Source: Octadecabacter arcticus 238 (GTDB taxonomy: Bacteria; Pseudomonadota; Alphaproteobacteria; Rhodobacterales; Rhodobacteraceae). From it: a stretch of 64,000 bases of DNA. A program made the position numbers and the translations under genes. Below the pieces are notes generated by a model. The model was given only the letters and a program-made list of their open reading frames with translations. It did no database searches and was not told where the DNA came from. The stretch is from NCBI RefSeq assembly GCF_000155735.2, contig NC_020908.1, positions 4,035,001 through 4,099,000 of the forward strand, given 5' to 3'. Position 1 is the stretch's first letter. Each line of letters starts with the position of its first letter. Positions 45,181 through 53,449 of the stretch are shown piece after piece.

Positions 45181-45967
45181 AAGCCAAGCGGCCTTCCGCA
45201 CGCAAATGCCTGCAACTCCCAAGCTCTACATTGTTTTCGGCGCCACGGGCAATACCGGCAAGAGGGTCGTACCGCTTTTGCTCGCGGCGGGTCACTCGGT
45301 ACGTGCCTTCGTACGATCACCGGGCAAGTTGCAGATCTCCCACGAAAGGTTGCAGATTGTCCAAGGTGATGTCGGTGACGCCGAAGCAGTGCGCGCTGCG
45401 ATCAAAGGTGTGCAGGCGGTTATCAGCTTGGTTGGAGGGCCGCTGGGCGACAAGTCTTTCCACGGTGGCGTTCTTCCCCCATTCATCAAAGCAGTTCACG
45501 CTGGGATGCGTGAACATGGGGTAAAGAGACTGTTGGTGCAAGCTGGTGCAGCATCCGTTGTGAGAGGGGAGAAATTTAATTTCCTCAAGCATGTATTGGT
45601 CAGACAAATCGATGGCAGGACGAGAGGCGACCATGGTTGCCATATCGATAACGATGAAGCCATCAGCTATCTCGAAACTTCAGCCCGTGACATTGAATGG
45701 ATGGTCACTAGGCCCCCACTCATCGTGGCCAAGCCGTCGGAAGGCAAGAGAGTCGTTGCGTTGGACATCATGCCTTGGCCGCCCGTGGTCACATTCGAAG
45801 ACATGGCTGCTTACACCGTATCCTTGATCGATGATGACAAGGCGGTGAAGACCTCAAAGTACTGTGGCTATGCATTGACGTCAGCAATTCACCCCCCAAG
45901 TTTCGCTGGCTACGTTGCATCAACGGTAGCCATTGGGCTCGCATACTTGATATATCGCCTGATCTGA
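45152..45967 (+). CDS. NmrA-like NAD(P)-binding protein
   Basis: About 271 residues from the ATG at 45152. The atypical SDR loop IVFGATGNTGKRVVPLLLAA at 25-45 binds NAD(P), and RLQIVQGDVGDAEAVRAAIK and VISLVGGP fit the NmrA/SDR5 group. The Tyr-Lys pair of classical dehydrogenases is not obvious. A C-terminal hydrophobic segment (SFAGYVASTVAIGLAYLIYR) may anchor it. It overlaps the end of the SDR fragment. Confidence 0.78.
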   Translation: MQTLQLQLDESQAAFRTQMPATPKLYIVFGATGNTGKRVVPLLLAAGHSVRAFVRSPGKLQISHERLQIVQGDVGDAEAVRAAIKGVQAVISLVGGPLGDKSFHGGVLPPFIKAVHAGMREHGVKRLLVQAGAASVVRGEKFNFLKHVLVRQIDGRTRGDHGCHIDNDEAISYLETSARDIEWMVTRPPLIVAKPSEGKRVVALDIMPWPPVVTFEDMAAYTVSLIDDDKAVKTSKYCGYALTSAIHPPSFAGYVASTVAIGLAYLIYRLI

Positions 45968-46132
45968 ACTTCGCCTATCGTGTTTGTCTTGTCGCGCTGC
46001 GGTGTGGCATCTCGGCATCAACGCGCGACCAGCTGTTGGCTTGCTTAAGCAGAATCTAAACACGCAATAACCAAACACCAAAAACTCGTGCTGACTTAAA
46101 GGCCGTTGCGGTGATATAAAAGGAACAAACAC

Positions 46133-46666
46133 ATGATTATTCCCCGCCAACAAACCCCCACTCTTTCGCTGCCACTTGTTGGGGGTGATCATTTCGATCT
46201 TTCTAAGGAAACCCCCGATTTTGCTACGCTCGTGGTTGCGTACCGTGGGCTACATTGCCCGATTTGCGCCAGCTATTTGGCGGAGCTTGATCGTATGACA
46301 CCTGACTTCGTGGCCAGTGGGGTAACGACCCTCGCTGTCAGCATGGATGGCCAGGAAAAGGCGCAAGCGATGGCCGACAAGATCGAGGCGCAGCACCTGC
46401 GCATCGCCTACGATCTGCCTGTGGAAGCCGCCCGCAATTGGGGTCTCTACATCTCCCTATCAATCCGAGAGGCCGAACCCGCTGTATTTTCAGAACCGGG
46501 CATCTTCTTAGTCAAACCCGACCAAACCTTGTTTTATCTATCCGTTCAAACCATGCCTTTCGCCCGCCCACAGCCGAGCGATATTCTAGGCGCGGTCAAT
46601 TTTGCGATCAAAGCCAACTACCCCGCACGTGGCGATTATGTCGCCGACCTGCAATATGACAACTAG
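46133..46666 (+). CDS. Peroxiredoxin-like (AhpC/TSA) protein
   Basis: 177 residues with a thioredoxin fold. The block VVAYRGLHCPICASYLAELD has a CxxC in the place of the peroxidatic Cys, and FSEPGIFLVKPDQTLFYLSV follows. It lacks the usual PVCT context, so it is in the redoxin-like side group. It should reduce peroxides or disulfides in the cytosol. It lies 14 bases before the MAPEG gene. Confidence 0.8.
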   Translation: MIIPRQQTPTLSLPLVGGDHFDLSKETPDFATLVVAYRGLHCPICASYLAELDRMTPDFVASGVTTLAVSMDGQEKAQAMADKIEAQHLRIAYDLPVEAARNWGLYISLSIREAEPAVFSEPGIFLVKPDQTLFYLSVQTMPFARPQPSDILGAVNFAIKANYPARGDYVADLQYDN

Positions 46667-46680
46667 GCCAAGGACCTGAC

Positions 46681-47250
46681 ATGAGTAAATTACTCGAAGC
46701 AGATGCCTCGACGGATGAGGGCCTTAAAATCATCATGGCCGGCTTCGCCAAAGCGGCGGTCACCGTAGTGGTTCCAGCCATCCTTTTTGTCATTGTGGCG
46801 CAGTGGCTGCAGCTTTTCCAAACGGGCTGGGTTCAATCTCGGACTGATAACCTGTTCTATGTCGGTCAAAATCTCGCCTTTGCAGGGTTGGTCCTGACAG
46901 GACATATCTTTTGGGTGTCGATCAGCCGCGCCACGCCCAATGCCGAAAAATGGCAGGAAGGCCATCGCCCCAGCATCGGCACGACACTTGATATGGCACA
47001 ACGCATCGCACTGAACACCTTAGAGCAAACGGTGATCTTCGCGCTGGCGCAGCTGGCATTGGCGTCCGTTCTGCCTCCCGAAAGCATCGACGCAACCCGT
47101 GCCTTACTGGTTGTTTGGATCGCAGGGCGACTGATGTATGTGGTCGGCTACCGCAAGCATCCGTTCTACCGCTCTTACGGCTTCAACGCGACGATCCTAC
47201 CGTCGCTGTTTGCTCTTCTGTATGCGGCGTTCCGCATCGTCTTCGGTTAA
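46681..47250 (+). CDS. MAPEG family membrane protein
   Basis: 189 residues with four membrane segments. NTLEQTVIFALAQLALASVL and RLMYVVGYRKHPFYRSYGF are the conserved MAPEG blocks. The family is linked to glutathione and eicosanoid-type chemistry in eukaryotes; bacterial members are usually of unknown role. Together with the GST and peroxiredoxin-like genes it suggests a detoxification set. It ends 19 bases before the monooxygenase. Confidence 0.8.
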   Translation: MSKLLEADASTDEGLKIIMAGFAKAAVTVVVPAILFVIVAQWLQLFQTGWVQSRTDNLFYVGQNLAFAGLVLTGHIFWVSISRATPNAEKWQEGHRPSIGTTLDMAQRIALNTLEQTVIFALAQLALASVLPPESIDATRALLVVWIAGRLMYVVGYRKHPFYRSYGFNATILPSLFALLYAAFRIVFG

Positions 47251-47269
47251 GGGTAAAGGGTCGGCAGGT

Positions 47270-48364
47270 ATGCGCATTCCTCCTCTCAAGATTGCTGTGG
47301 TCGGCGCATCCCTTGGTGGGCTCAGCGCGGCCAATGTCCTGCGCCAGCTTGGCTTTGACGCGCAGGTTTATGAATTGTTTGCCAAAGGGTTCGATAAACG
47401 TGGCGGCGCGCTTGGGTCGGTCGATCTTGGCCTGCTTCGCCGGATCAGGCTAGGCAACCCAGACAGTGCTGACCGCGCCATCAAAGGCCATGGTCATTTT
47501 TACGGCGACCTGTGGGATTACCTCTTTCAAGGGTTGCCACCTGAAAGCGTGCATTTTGGTGCCGACGTCCAAACGATTGCCGATGCACGCAGCGATCGGC
47601 CCGCGATCGTGATTGATGGTGATGCCACAGCCTTTGACGTGATCATTGGGGCAGATGGTGGAAAATCAACACTCCGACCCTTTGTTACACAGAAGCAACC
47701 TGTCTATTCGGGGTATACTGTTTGGCGAGGTCTCGTGCCGATGCAAGGCATCGATGGCCCGCCATCTGGCAGTCGAATTGTGAATGGCATTCGCTATGAA
47801 ACACTTGGCTTCCCCTGCGTGGGTCCGGACGGCCCGTTGTGGAACTGTGGTGTCTACATGGCGATGCCTCAGACCGAGGTGGCGGAACCGACACGCAACC
47901 GACAGGTTGGGTCTGCCATGCGTGATATTCCCCAGTGGTTTGTGCCTTTGACCAAGGCCTTGTTTGGCCAACGAAATGCGCAGTTCTGGGCGGATTGTGT
48001 GAAACACGGCAAGGTTACGCCGCATCCGATCTGGGAGTTTGCCGCAGACCCTGTTGTCGCTGGCCGTATCGCCTTGTTGGGCGATGCCGCCCATCTGTCC
48101 AGCCCGCGCACGGGCGCAGGTGCGTATACGGCCATGCTTGATGCATGGGCCCTCGGGAGGGCTTTCAACGACGCCAGCTCCGTTCCGGAGGCGCTGGCCC
48201 TCGACAACCGCGCCGCGGTTCCACGTGCAAAGACGCTAAACGACCGCAGCCGTAGAGCCGGACGGGCGTTTGCACCAGACCCTCGACATTCCGTGTCTCC
48301 GACTGAGGTGCTTGATTATTTAACGCGATCAATTAAAGCGCTCGACTGGGCAGCAGCGCGCTGA
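47270..48364 (+). CDS. FAD-dependent monooxygenase
   Basis: 364 residues from the ATG at 47270; a longer open frame upstream is in the MAPEG gene. The FAD site has IAVVGASLGGLSAANVLRQL, the second FAD motif is DVIIGADGGKSTLRPF, and GRIALLGDAAHLSSPRTGAG is the conserved GD motif of class A flavoprotein monooxygenases. It should hydroxylate an aromatic or similar compound with NAD(P)H and O2. It is the last gene of the cargo cluster. Confidence 0.87.
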   Translation: MRIPPLKIAVVGASLGGLSAANVLRQLGFDAQVYELFAKGFDKRGGALGSVDLGLLRRIRLGNPDSADRAIKGHGHFYGDLWDYLFQGLPPESVHFGADVQTIADARSDRPAIVIDGDATAFDVIIGADGGKSTLRPFVTQKQPVYSGYTVWRGLVPMQGIDGPPSGSRIVNGIRYETLGFPCVGPDGPLWNCGVYMAMPQTEVAEPTRNRQVGSAMRDIPQWFVPLTKALFGQRNAQFWADCVKHGKVTPHPIWEFAADPVVAGRIALLGDAAHLSSPRTGAGAYTAMLDAWALGRAFNDASSVPEALALDNRAAVPRAKTLNDRSRRAGRAFAPDPRHSVSPTEVLDYLTRSIKALDWAAAR

Positions 48365-48476
48365 ACCAAAGCAACTAAGGTCGCGACGTCGTCAGATTCG
48401 ATACCGCACATTCTGTGCTGGTCGCTACAAACCTGACGTTCGTTGCGTCGCAGCATTCAGTTAAAGAAGGGCTCAC

Positions 48477-48600
48477 TGCCGCCATTACATCGTTTGCAGC
48501 ATTTGTGGATTTGACCTCTCATTGAACGGCCGCTTTCGCCAGATTGCCCCAGAGCCCGCGCACTTGCAGCGAAGGTCTGCAATCCGCCCTTTCTGTCGAT
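48477..48600 (-). repeat. Interspersed intergenic repeat, copy 5 (inverted)
   Basis: On the minus strand it reads AAAGGGCGGATTGCAGACCT then TCGCTGCAAGTGCG, and GCGAAAGCGGCCGTTCA, aligned with copy 1 (6622). It marks the right edge of the cargo block, in the opposite orientation to copy 4 at its left. The gap 48365-48732 otherwise has only the umuD control region. Confidence 0.6.
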
Positions 48601-48701
48601 CATTCCCCTTCACAAAACACCCGGCACGCCTGTTTGGCAACTGCCGCCATCAGCCATCCCTTCATTGCTTGACAGCCAGATACCAAATGAACGAAGCATG
48701 A

Positions 48702-48716
48702 GAACATAGCATGAAC
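48702..48716 (+). promoter_or_regulatory. LexA box of umuDC
   Basis: GAAC-N7-GAAC at 48702-48716 is an exact alphaproteobacterial LexA site. Another half site, GAAC at 48689, is followed seven bases later by GAGA, so a second, weaker site overlaps. A TTGACA (48669-48674) may be the -35 box. The site ends 16 bases before the umuD ATG and should repress the operon until DNA damage. Confidence 0.85.
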
Positions 48717-48732
48717 AAATAGTGAGTCGCCG

Positions 48733-49167
48733 ATGCCCGTCTATCCGATCGAAATTCCCGTCGTTGCAGAGGGTCAGATTGTCCCAATTCTGCTGGCACG
48801 TGCCAGCGCCGGCTTTCCATCGCCAGCAGGGGATGACCTTGAGGATGAGATTGACCCGATTGCTTGGGTCGTGCGGCATCCTTCGTCGACGTTCTGGTGG
48901 CGGGTTGAGGGTGACTGTCTCTGGGATGTCGGGATTCGCGATGGCGACATCATCGCCGTTGATCGTGCAGGTAAGCGGCGCTTGGGTCGCGCAGTGCTTG
49001 CGGTCGTTGAGGGTGCGGTGACAGCGAAGATCCTGCGCAAGCGCAATGGTAATTTCTATCTGGCTCCAGCCAATACCCGCGAGGCCTTTCCTGACATTGA
49101 GCTGAACGAGGACAGCGAGATCTGGGGTGTGATCGCCGGGGTGGTGCGGCGGTATGATGTCGCGTGA
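48733..49167 (+). CDS. umuD: UmuD-like S24 peptidase, catalytic Ser replaced by Cys
   Basis: 144 residues. The cleavage region is [13 protein letters not shown] (Ala26-Gly27). The catalytic block reads [20 protein letters not shown], so Cys62 stands where UmuD and LexA have the nucleophile Ser (GDSM). The Lys is kept ([10 protein letters not shown]). The Cys codon TGT at 48916 is clear. UmuD trims itself under SOS to form polymerase V with UmuC. Whether Cys supports self-cleavage is not known from the sequence. It overlaps umuC by 4 bp. Confidence 0.85.
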   Translation: MPVYPIEIPVVAEGQIVPILLARASAGFPSPAGDDLEDEIDPIAWVVRHPSSTFWWRVEGDCLWDVGIRDGDIIAVDRAGKRRLGRAVLAVVEGAVTAKILRKRNGNFYLAPANTREAFPDIELNEDSEIWGVIAGVVRRYDVA

Positions 49168-50432
49168 CGCGGCCTATCGCGATCAGCGACAGCGCAAACT
49201 TCTATGTCAGCGCAGAGAGGATCTTTGACCCGAGCCTGAAAGACGTGCCAGTGATCGTTCTGTCCAACAACGATGGCTGCGCCGTCGCGCGCAGTGACGA
49301 GGCTAAGGCGCTGGGTATCAAGATGGGTGAACCTTTGCACCTTATCCGCGACAAGATCGAAGCGCATGGCGTGCGAGTGTTTTCATCCAACTACACGCTC
49401 TATGGGGATATCAGTCGCCGCGTGGTCGAGGTCTATGAAGACTATACGCCGAACGTTGAGATTTACTCGATTGATGAATGCTTTCTGGATTTTAGTGGTT
49501 TCAAGGATCGCATCATTCACGCAAGGGCAATGCGGAGCGATGTGCTGCGCCGCGTGGGTGTGCCAGTGCGGGTTGGGATTGCATCGACCAAGACGCTTGC
49601 CAAATGCGCCAACGATATAGCTAAGAAGAACCCGATCTTTGCAGGCGTGCTCGATATAATGGATCCGACACTGAGTTCTTGGTTGTTACCACTTGTGCCG
49701 GTTGGGGACATCTGGGGGATTGGCCGGAAGACCGCAGCAAAACTAAAAGGGATAGGCGTTGGCACCGCGGCAGAATTGCGTGACATGCCACTGCGCCAGG
49801 CACGCGCGCTGGGCACAGTCGTTCTAGAACGCACGGTTCTAGAGCTCCAAGGCGAGTCCTGCATCGCGTTTGATGATGTGGAGCCTCAGCGAAAGGGCAT
49901 GGCTGTCACACGTTCCTCCGGCGTGCCAATGAAGGACTTCGACACATTGTTCCAAGCGATCACGGCTCATGCGACGCGGGCCGCAGAAAAGCTCCGACAA
50001 CACGGGTTGGTGGCCGGGACGCTGACTGTGTTCTTTCACACGAACCGACACCGCTCTGATCGGCCGCAATATGCAGGATCGCGCTCAACTCGCCTAACCC
50101 CAATGTCCTCTGACACGTTCGAGCTGGTCGGGGCTGCCAAACGGTGTGCCATCGCAGCCTGGCCAAAGGGTAATACCCAGGCATACGGCTTTACCAAGGC
50201 AGGAATTATGCTGGATGATCTACTGCCACTTGAAGATCGACCAAGGACTCTCTTCGATGTGCCGAAGGGGTCGCCAGCATTGATGAAGGCGTTTGACGCC
50301 GTGAACACTCGGTTCGGCAAGAAGGCCTTGGTTCTTGGGAGTGAGGGCATGACGCGCTCCTGGCAGTTACGTGCAAATTACCGCAGCCCGCGCTACACAA
50401 CGCGGATCTCCGATCTTCCGGTGGTGAGGTGA
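49164..50432 (+). CDS. umuC: DNA polymerase V catalytic subunit UmuC
   Basis: 422 residues from the GTG at 49164, which overlaps the umuD stop. Metal-binding residues are Asp9 in [16 protein letters not shown] and Asp104-Glu105 in [15 protein letters not shown]. HhH and little-finger regions follow ([20 protein letters not shown]). The C-terminus has the UmuC-specific domain. The first motif has SAN in place of the usual CNN, a mild change. It should carry out error-prone lesion bypass after DNA damage together with UmuD'. Confidence 0.9.
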   Translation: MTRPIAISDSANFYVSAERIFDPSLKDVPVIVLSNNDGCAVARSDEAKALGIKMGEPLHLIRDKIEAHGVRVFSSNYTLYGDISRRVVEVYEDYTPNVEIYSIDECFLDFSGFKDRIIHARAMRSDVLRRVGVPVRVGIASTKTLAKCANDIAKKNPIFAGVLDIMDPTLSSWLLPLVPVGDIWGIGRKTAAKLKGIGVGTAAELRDMPLRQARALGTVVLERTVLELQGESCIAFDDVEPQRKGMAVTRSSGVPMKDFDTLFQAITAHATRAAEKLRQHGLVAGTLTVFFHTNRHRSDRPQYAGSRSTRLTPMSSDTFELVGAAKRCAIAAWPKGNTQAYGFTKAGIMLDDLLPLEDRPRTLFDVPKGSPALMKAFDAVNTRFGKKALVLGSEGMTRSWQLRANYRSPRYTTRISDLPVVR

Positions 50433-50538
50433 TGCACGGGCGACAGCCCTCGCCCCCCCACCCATGGTTCCTCCCCGGCCCCATGTGTATACGGGGGGGC
50501 TTAGCTCGCCATTTCGCTAGCGCGTGGCTTTTTCACCG

Positions 50539-50558
50539 GGGAAGCCACTTGGAAGCCA
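50539..50558 (+). repeat. GGAAGCCAC pair at an 11-bp step
   Basis: GGAAGCCAC at 50539-50547 and 50550-50558. It follows a terminator-like GCTAGCGCGTGGCTTTTT. The layout is like the paired motifs beside the tRNA-fMet repeats, but no integrase is next to it. Confidence 0.4.
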
Positions 50559-50611
50559 CCTTGGTCGGCGGCCAAAATAAAGTGATTCAATTACAATGGG
50601 TTGAACGCACA

Positions 50612-50682
50612 AAACTGGCTCTCAAAGTGGATTCTTGAGTGGTTTAGTCAAGAATCCACCCAAGCCAAAATCGAGCCAGTTT
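50612..50682. repeat. Nested inverted repeat upstream of the ParB-methyltransferase gene
   Basis: The outer arms AAACTGGCTC (50612-50621) and GAGCCAGTTT (50673-50682) enclose a perfect 12-bp stem, GTGGATTCTTGA (50627-50638) and TCAAGAATCCAC (50648-50659), with a 9-base loop. It could be an operator, a methylation control site or an RNA structure. The region 50433-50924 has no other gene. Confidence 0.65.
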
Positions 50683-50924
50683 AGCCAGCCAGGAAAGCCA
50701 CCCTTTTTGCGCCATTTCCCCCGGGCTCGAAACAGCCAAATCAGGGCCGCAAAAATGGTTTGACAAAGCTGCCCCCCTTGACTCATACCTCAATCATCGA
50801 AGTTTTGCGCCCGGAGGATATCCCTCGCGGGCGCTTTTGTTTTCCCCACATCGCGGATCCCGATGCAGTCACCGCCTCGCTGGCCGTGGCATTGGCACGT
50901 CCGCCCTGCCTCAACTCAGAGAAC

Positions 50925-52193
50925 ATGCTCATGGACCTTGTCTTCGCGCCAAGCGAGATCGAGACGTGGCCGATTGACCGGCTGCGCCCTTATGCCCGCA
51001 ATGCCAAGATCCACGGCACCGATCAGGTGGCCAAGATCGCGGCCAGCATGGCCAAGTTCGGCTGGACCGTGCCCTGCATGGTCGCCGACGATGGCGAGCT
51101 GATCGCCGGACATGGCCGGGTGCTGGCAGCGACGATGCTGGGGCTGACTGATGTGCCGGTCATTCGGCTGGGTCACCTCGATGAAGCTGAACGGCGGGCC
51201 TACCGGATCGCCGACAACAAGCTGACCGAGCTGGGCGACTGGGACGAAGCCATGCTGCGCGACGAGATCGCGGGGCTGCTGGCTGAAGATTTTGACCTGT
51301 CGCTACTGGGTATTACTGACGAAGATCTCGACGCCTTGCTGCAAGACCCCGATGCGCTGGGCGCTGATGGTTCGGTCGAGGGCGAGGATGACGTTCCGGG
51401 TGTACCGGAGACGCCTGTCTCGGTTCCAGGTGATCTCTGGCAGCTCGGGTCGCACCGGCTGATCTGTGGTGACAGCACCAGTGCCGATGTGGTCGGGCGG
51501 TTGCTTGGCGATGAAAAACCGCTGCTGATGGTCACCGACCCGCCCTACGGTGTGCAATACGATCCTGGCTGGCGCAACAAGGCGGGTGCGGCCAAGACCA
51601 AGCGCACCGGCAAGGTGCTGAACGATGACCGCGCGGACTGGCGGGAGGCCTGGGCGCTGTTTCCTGGCGATGTTGCCTATGTCTGGCACGGCGCGCTACA
51701 TGCGGCGACCGTGGCCGACAGCCTGATCGCCTCGGGCTTCAACATCCGCTCGCAGATTATCTGGGCCAAGGACCGGCTGGTACTGAGCCGCGGTGATTAT
51801 CACTGGCAGCATGAGCCTTGCTGGTATGCCGTGCGCGCCAAGGGCAAAGGCCACTGGGCGGGTGATCGCAAACAGACCACGTTGTGGCAGATCGCAAACA
51901 AGGATCAGGATGCTGACACCGTGCATGGTACGCAAAAGCCTGTGGAATGCATGCGCCGCCCGATCTTGAACAACTCCAGCCCAGGTCAGGCGGTGTTCGA
52001 GCCTTTCATGGGATCTGGCACCACGCTCATCGCGGCGGAAACCACAGCGCGTGTCTGTTACGGGATTGAGCTCAACCCGGCCTATGTCGATGTGGTCATC
52101 GAGCGATGGCAGGCTTTTACCGGCAAGGACGCCCTTCTTGTGGAAACCGGTGAGAGCTTTGCCACCCTCAAATCAGAGAGGCTGGCGGCATGA
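50925..52193 (+). CDS. ParB-like and DNA methyltransferase fusion protein
   Basis: About 422 residues from the ATG at 50925 (MLMDLVFAPSEIETWPIDRL). The open frame goes back to a TTG at 50760, but the extra 55 residues look unlike the family. Residues 10-100 form a ParB/Srx-like nuclease domain (LIAGHGRVLAATMLGL and RRAYRIADNKLTEL). The rest is a beta-type methyltransferase with the catalytic DPPY in VTDPPYGVQYDPGW and the SAM motif FEPFMGSGTTLIAAE. It should methylate adenine-N6 or cytosine-N4 in DNA. It is a usual early or middle phage gene. Confidence 0.87.
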   Translation: MLMDLVFAPSEIETWPIDRLRPYARNAKIHGTDQVAKIAASMAKFGWTVPCMVADDGELIAGHGRVLAATMLGLTDVPVIRLGHLDEAERRAYRIADNKLTELGDWDEAMLRDEIAGLLAEDFDLSLLGITDEDLDALLQDPDALGADGSVEGEDDVPGVPETPVSVPGDLWQLGSHRLICGDSTSADVVGRLLGDEKPLLMVTDPPYGVQYDPGWRNKAGAAKTKRTGKVLNDDRADWREAWALFPGDVAYVWHGALHAATVADSLIASGFNIRSQIIWAKDRLVLSRGDYHWQHEPCWYAVRAKGKGHWAGDRKQTTLWQIANKDQDADTVHGTQKPVECMRRPILNNSSPGQAVFEPFMGSGTTLIAAETTARVCYGIELNPAYVDVVIERWQAFTGKDALLVETGESFATLKSERLAA

Positions 52194-52400
52194 GCCAATC
52201 CCGACGTCTTTCATTGATTGAGGCTGTCACCAATGTCACCGTGGGATATGGTCTAGCGGTCGCAACTCAGATCGTCATATTTCCCTGGTTCGGGCTGGTA
52301 GCCAGCCTTGGCGAGAACCTTGCGATAGGGCTTGGCCTTCACCAGCATCTCACTAGTGCGTGGTTACGCCTTGCGCAGGCTCTTCGCGCGCCTGCGATGA
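52190..52400 (+). pseudogene. DUF7220-like small membrane protein, frameshifted
   Basis: Starts with ATGAGC overlapping the preceding stop. It encodes SRRLSLIEAVTNVTVGYGLA and VATQIVIFPWFGLVASLGEN, the family start. At about 52334 one extra base shifts the frame: reading from 52335 gives AFTSISLVRGYALRRLFARL and a TGA at 52400, the normal family end. The original frame instead runs on to 52489 with unrelated codons. A sequencing error is possible. Confidence 0.7.
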
Positions 52401-52949
52401 CGGCGCAGATCCATCACCCGGCAGCGAATACACTGTGCCGCGGCCTTGAATCTTTTCCGAGCAGACGGGCAGGCCCAACCTTTTCTTGAGCGCACCCGAG
52501 ATGACGCCACGTGCTGTGTGAGCCAACCACCCCGTCACCGCGACGATTTCTTTTATCGATGCCCCCTCGGGCCGCTGCAGCAGCGCAATGATCTGCGCCT
52601 GTTTGGTACCGGCTCGCATGGTTGGCGTCTTGGGGGCTGGCGCCGCCGCTGCATGCTGGCGGACCGCCGCCATGGTTTTGACGACCACTGGTTCGATCCC
52701 GACGGCCAGCAGCCCTGCGTCGGTGACGACCAGCGTGGTGCCGTGGCCATCACCGGTTTCGCGCCAGAGAGGGTCACCCTTGCGGAGGTCAGCATCGACT
52801 TCTTCGAGCCAGCCGCGGTCGATCATCATGCCCACGACCTTCGTGGCGGCGGCACCATGCAGCCCCTCGGGCAGCGGCATGGCAACGTTGTCTGCGCGCT
52901 GGGCACCCGTCGTCAGGATCAAGTTTTGGGTTTTGGTCAGATTGGGCAT
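52353..52949 (-). CDS. DUF3489 domain protein
   Basis: 198 residues. The C-terminal DUF3489 region has TKQAQIIALLQRPEGASIKE and IVAVTGWLAHTARGVISGAL, a winged-HTH-like block, then RLGLPVCSEKIQGRGTVYSL. The N-terminal half (LILTTGAQRADNVAMPLPEG) is usual for the long forms. It is common in Rhodobacteraceae prophages and unknown in function, perhaps DNA-binding. It overlaps the end of the DUF7220-like gene on the other strand. Confidence 0.85.
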   Translation of the reverse strand: MPNLTKTQNLILTTGAQRADNVAMPLPEGLHGAAATKVVGMMIDRGWLEEVDADLRKGDPLWRETGDGHGTTLVVTDAGLLAVGIEPVVVKTMAAVRQHAAAAPAPKTPTMRAGTKQAQIIALLQRPEGASIKEIVAVTGWLAHTARGVISGALKKRLGLPVCSEKIQGRGTVYSLPGDGSAPSSQAREEPAQGVTTH

Positions 52950-53047
52950 GGTTGCCTCCGGTCAAACGGGCCGCGCAGGATGCGTGCCCTTCTACCGGGA
53001 TAGGCCCGCGACGCCGCGGGCTGGCTTATGCATAAGATTTGCTGGCC

Positions 53048-53449
53048 TCAGCCTGCGTCTGCCATCGCGGCCCTCACCGCAAAGTGCTGCACCCAACCCG
53101 TCAGGTAGGGAAGGCCTGCGGGGATGCCCTCTTCGCGTTCTGTGCGGTGGCAGATGCGCCAGCCCTGCCAGCGGCAGATTGCGGAACTGATGGCAGTCTC
53201 GCTATCGATGTTGCAGCCCGTCATATTGCCCACAACGTCGTCGGCGAAGTGACGCCCCATCCGACTGTCGAGAAAGTCGCGAATGCCAATCATCTCGTCC
53301 TCGCTATCGACGTGCATGGCGATCGCGATCAGTTTTGATGCGAGAGCCCATACTTCGCCGCTGCGGCGATCCCGCAGGGGACAAATGGTAATCGTGCCAT
53401 AGAAGCCATGGGCCTCATTGCGGGTTGGCAAAATGGCGTGCGGAGTCAT
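53048..53449 (-). CDS. Phage protein of unknown function
   Basis: 133 residues from the ATG at 53449, chosen because it overlaps the upstream stop (ATGA); an ATG five codons upstream is possible. It has KLIAIAMHVDSEDEMIGIRD and a RWQGWRICHRTEREEG region with Trp and His. It looks like a small enzyme-like or binding protein but no family is clear. It is the last gene of a four-gene minus-strand operon. Confidence 0.55.
   Translation of the reverse strand: MTPHAILPTRNEAHGFYGTITICPLRDRRSGEVWALASKLIAIAMHVDSEDEMIGIRDFLDSRMGRHFADDVVGNMTGCNIDSETAISSAICRWQGWRICHRTEREEGIPAGLPYLTGWVQHFAVRAAMADAG

Noticed and set aside
48733..49167. LexA or phage repressor instead of UmuD
   Set aside because: It lacks the N-terminal DNA-binding domain, has UmuD length and is coupled to umuC.
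50925..52193. Chromosome partition protein ParB
   Set aside because: Only the small ParB-like nuclease domain is present, fused to a DPPY methyltransferase; there is no HTH and no parA.
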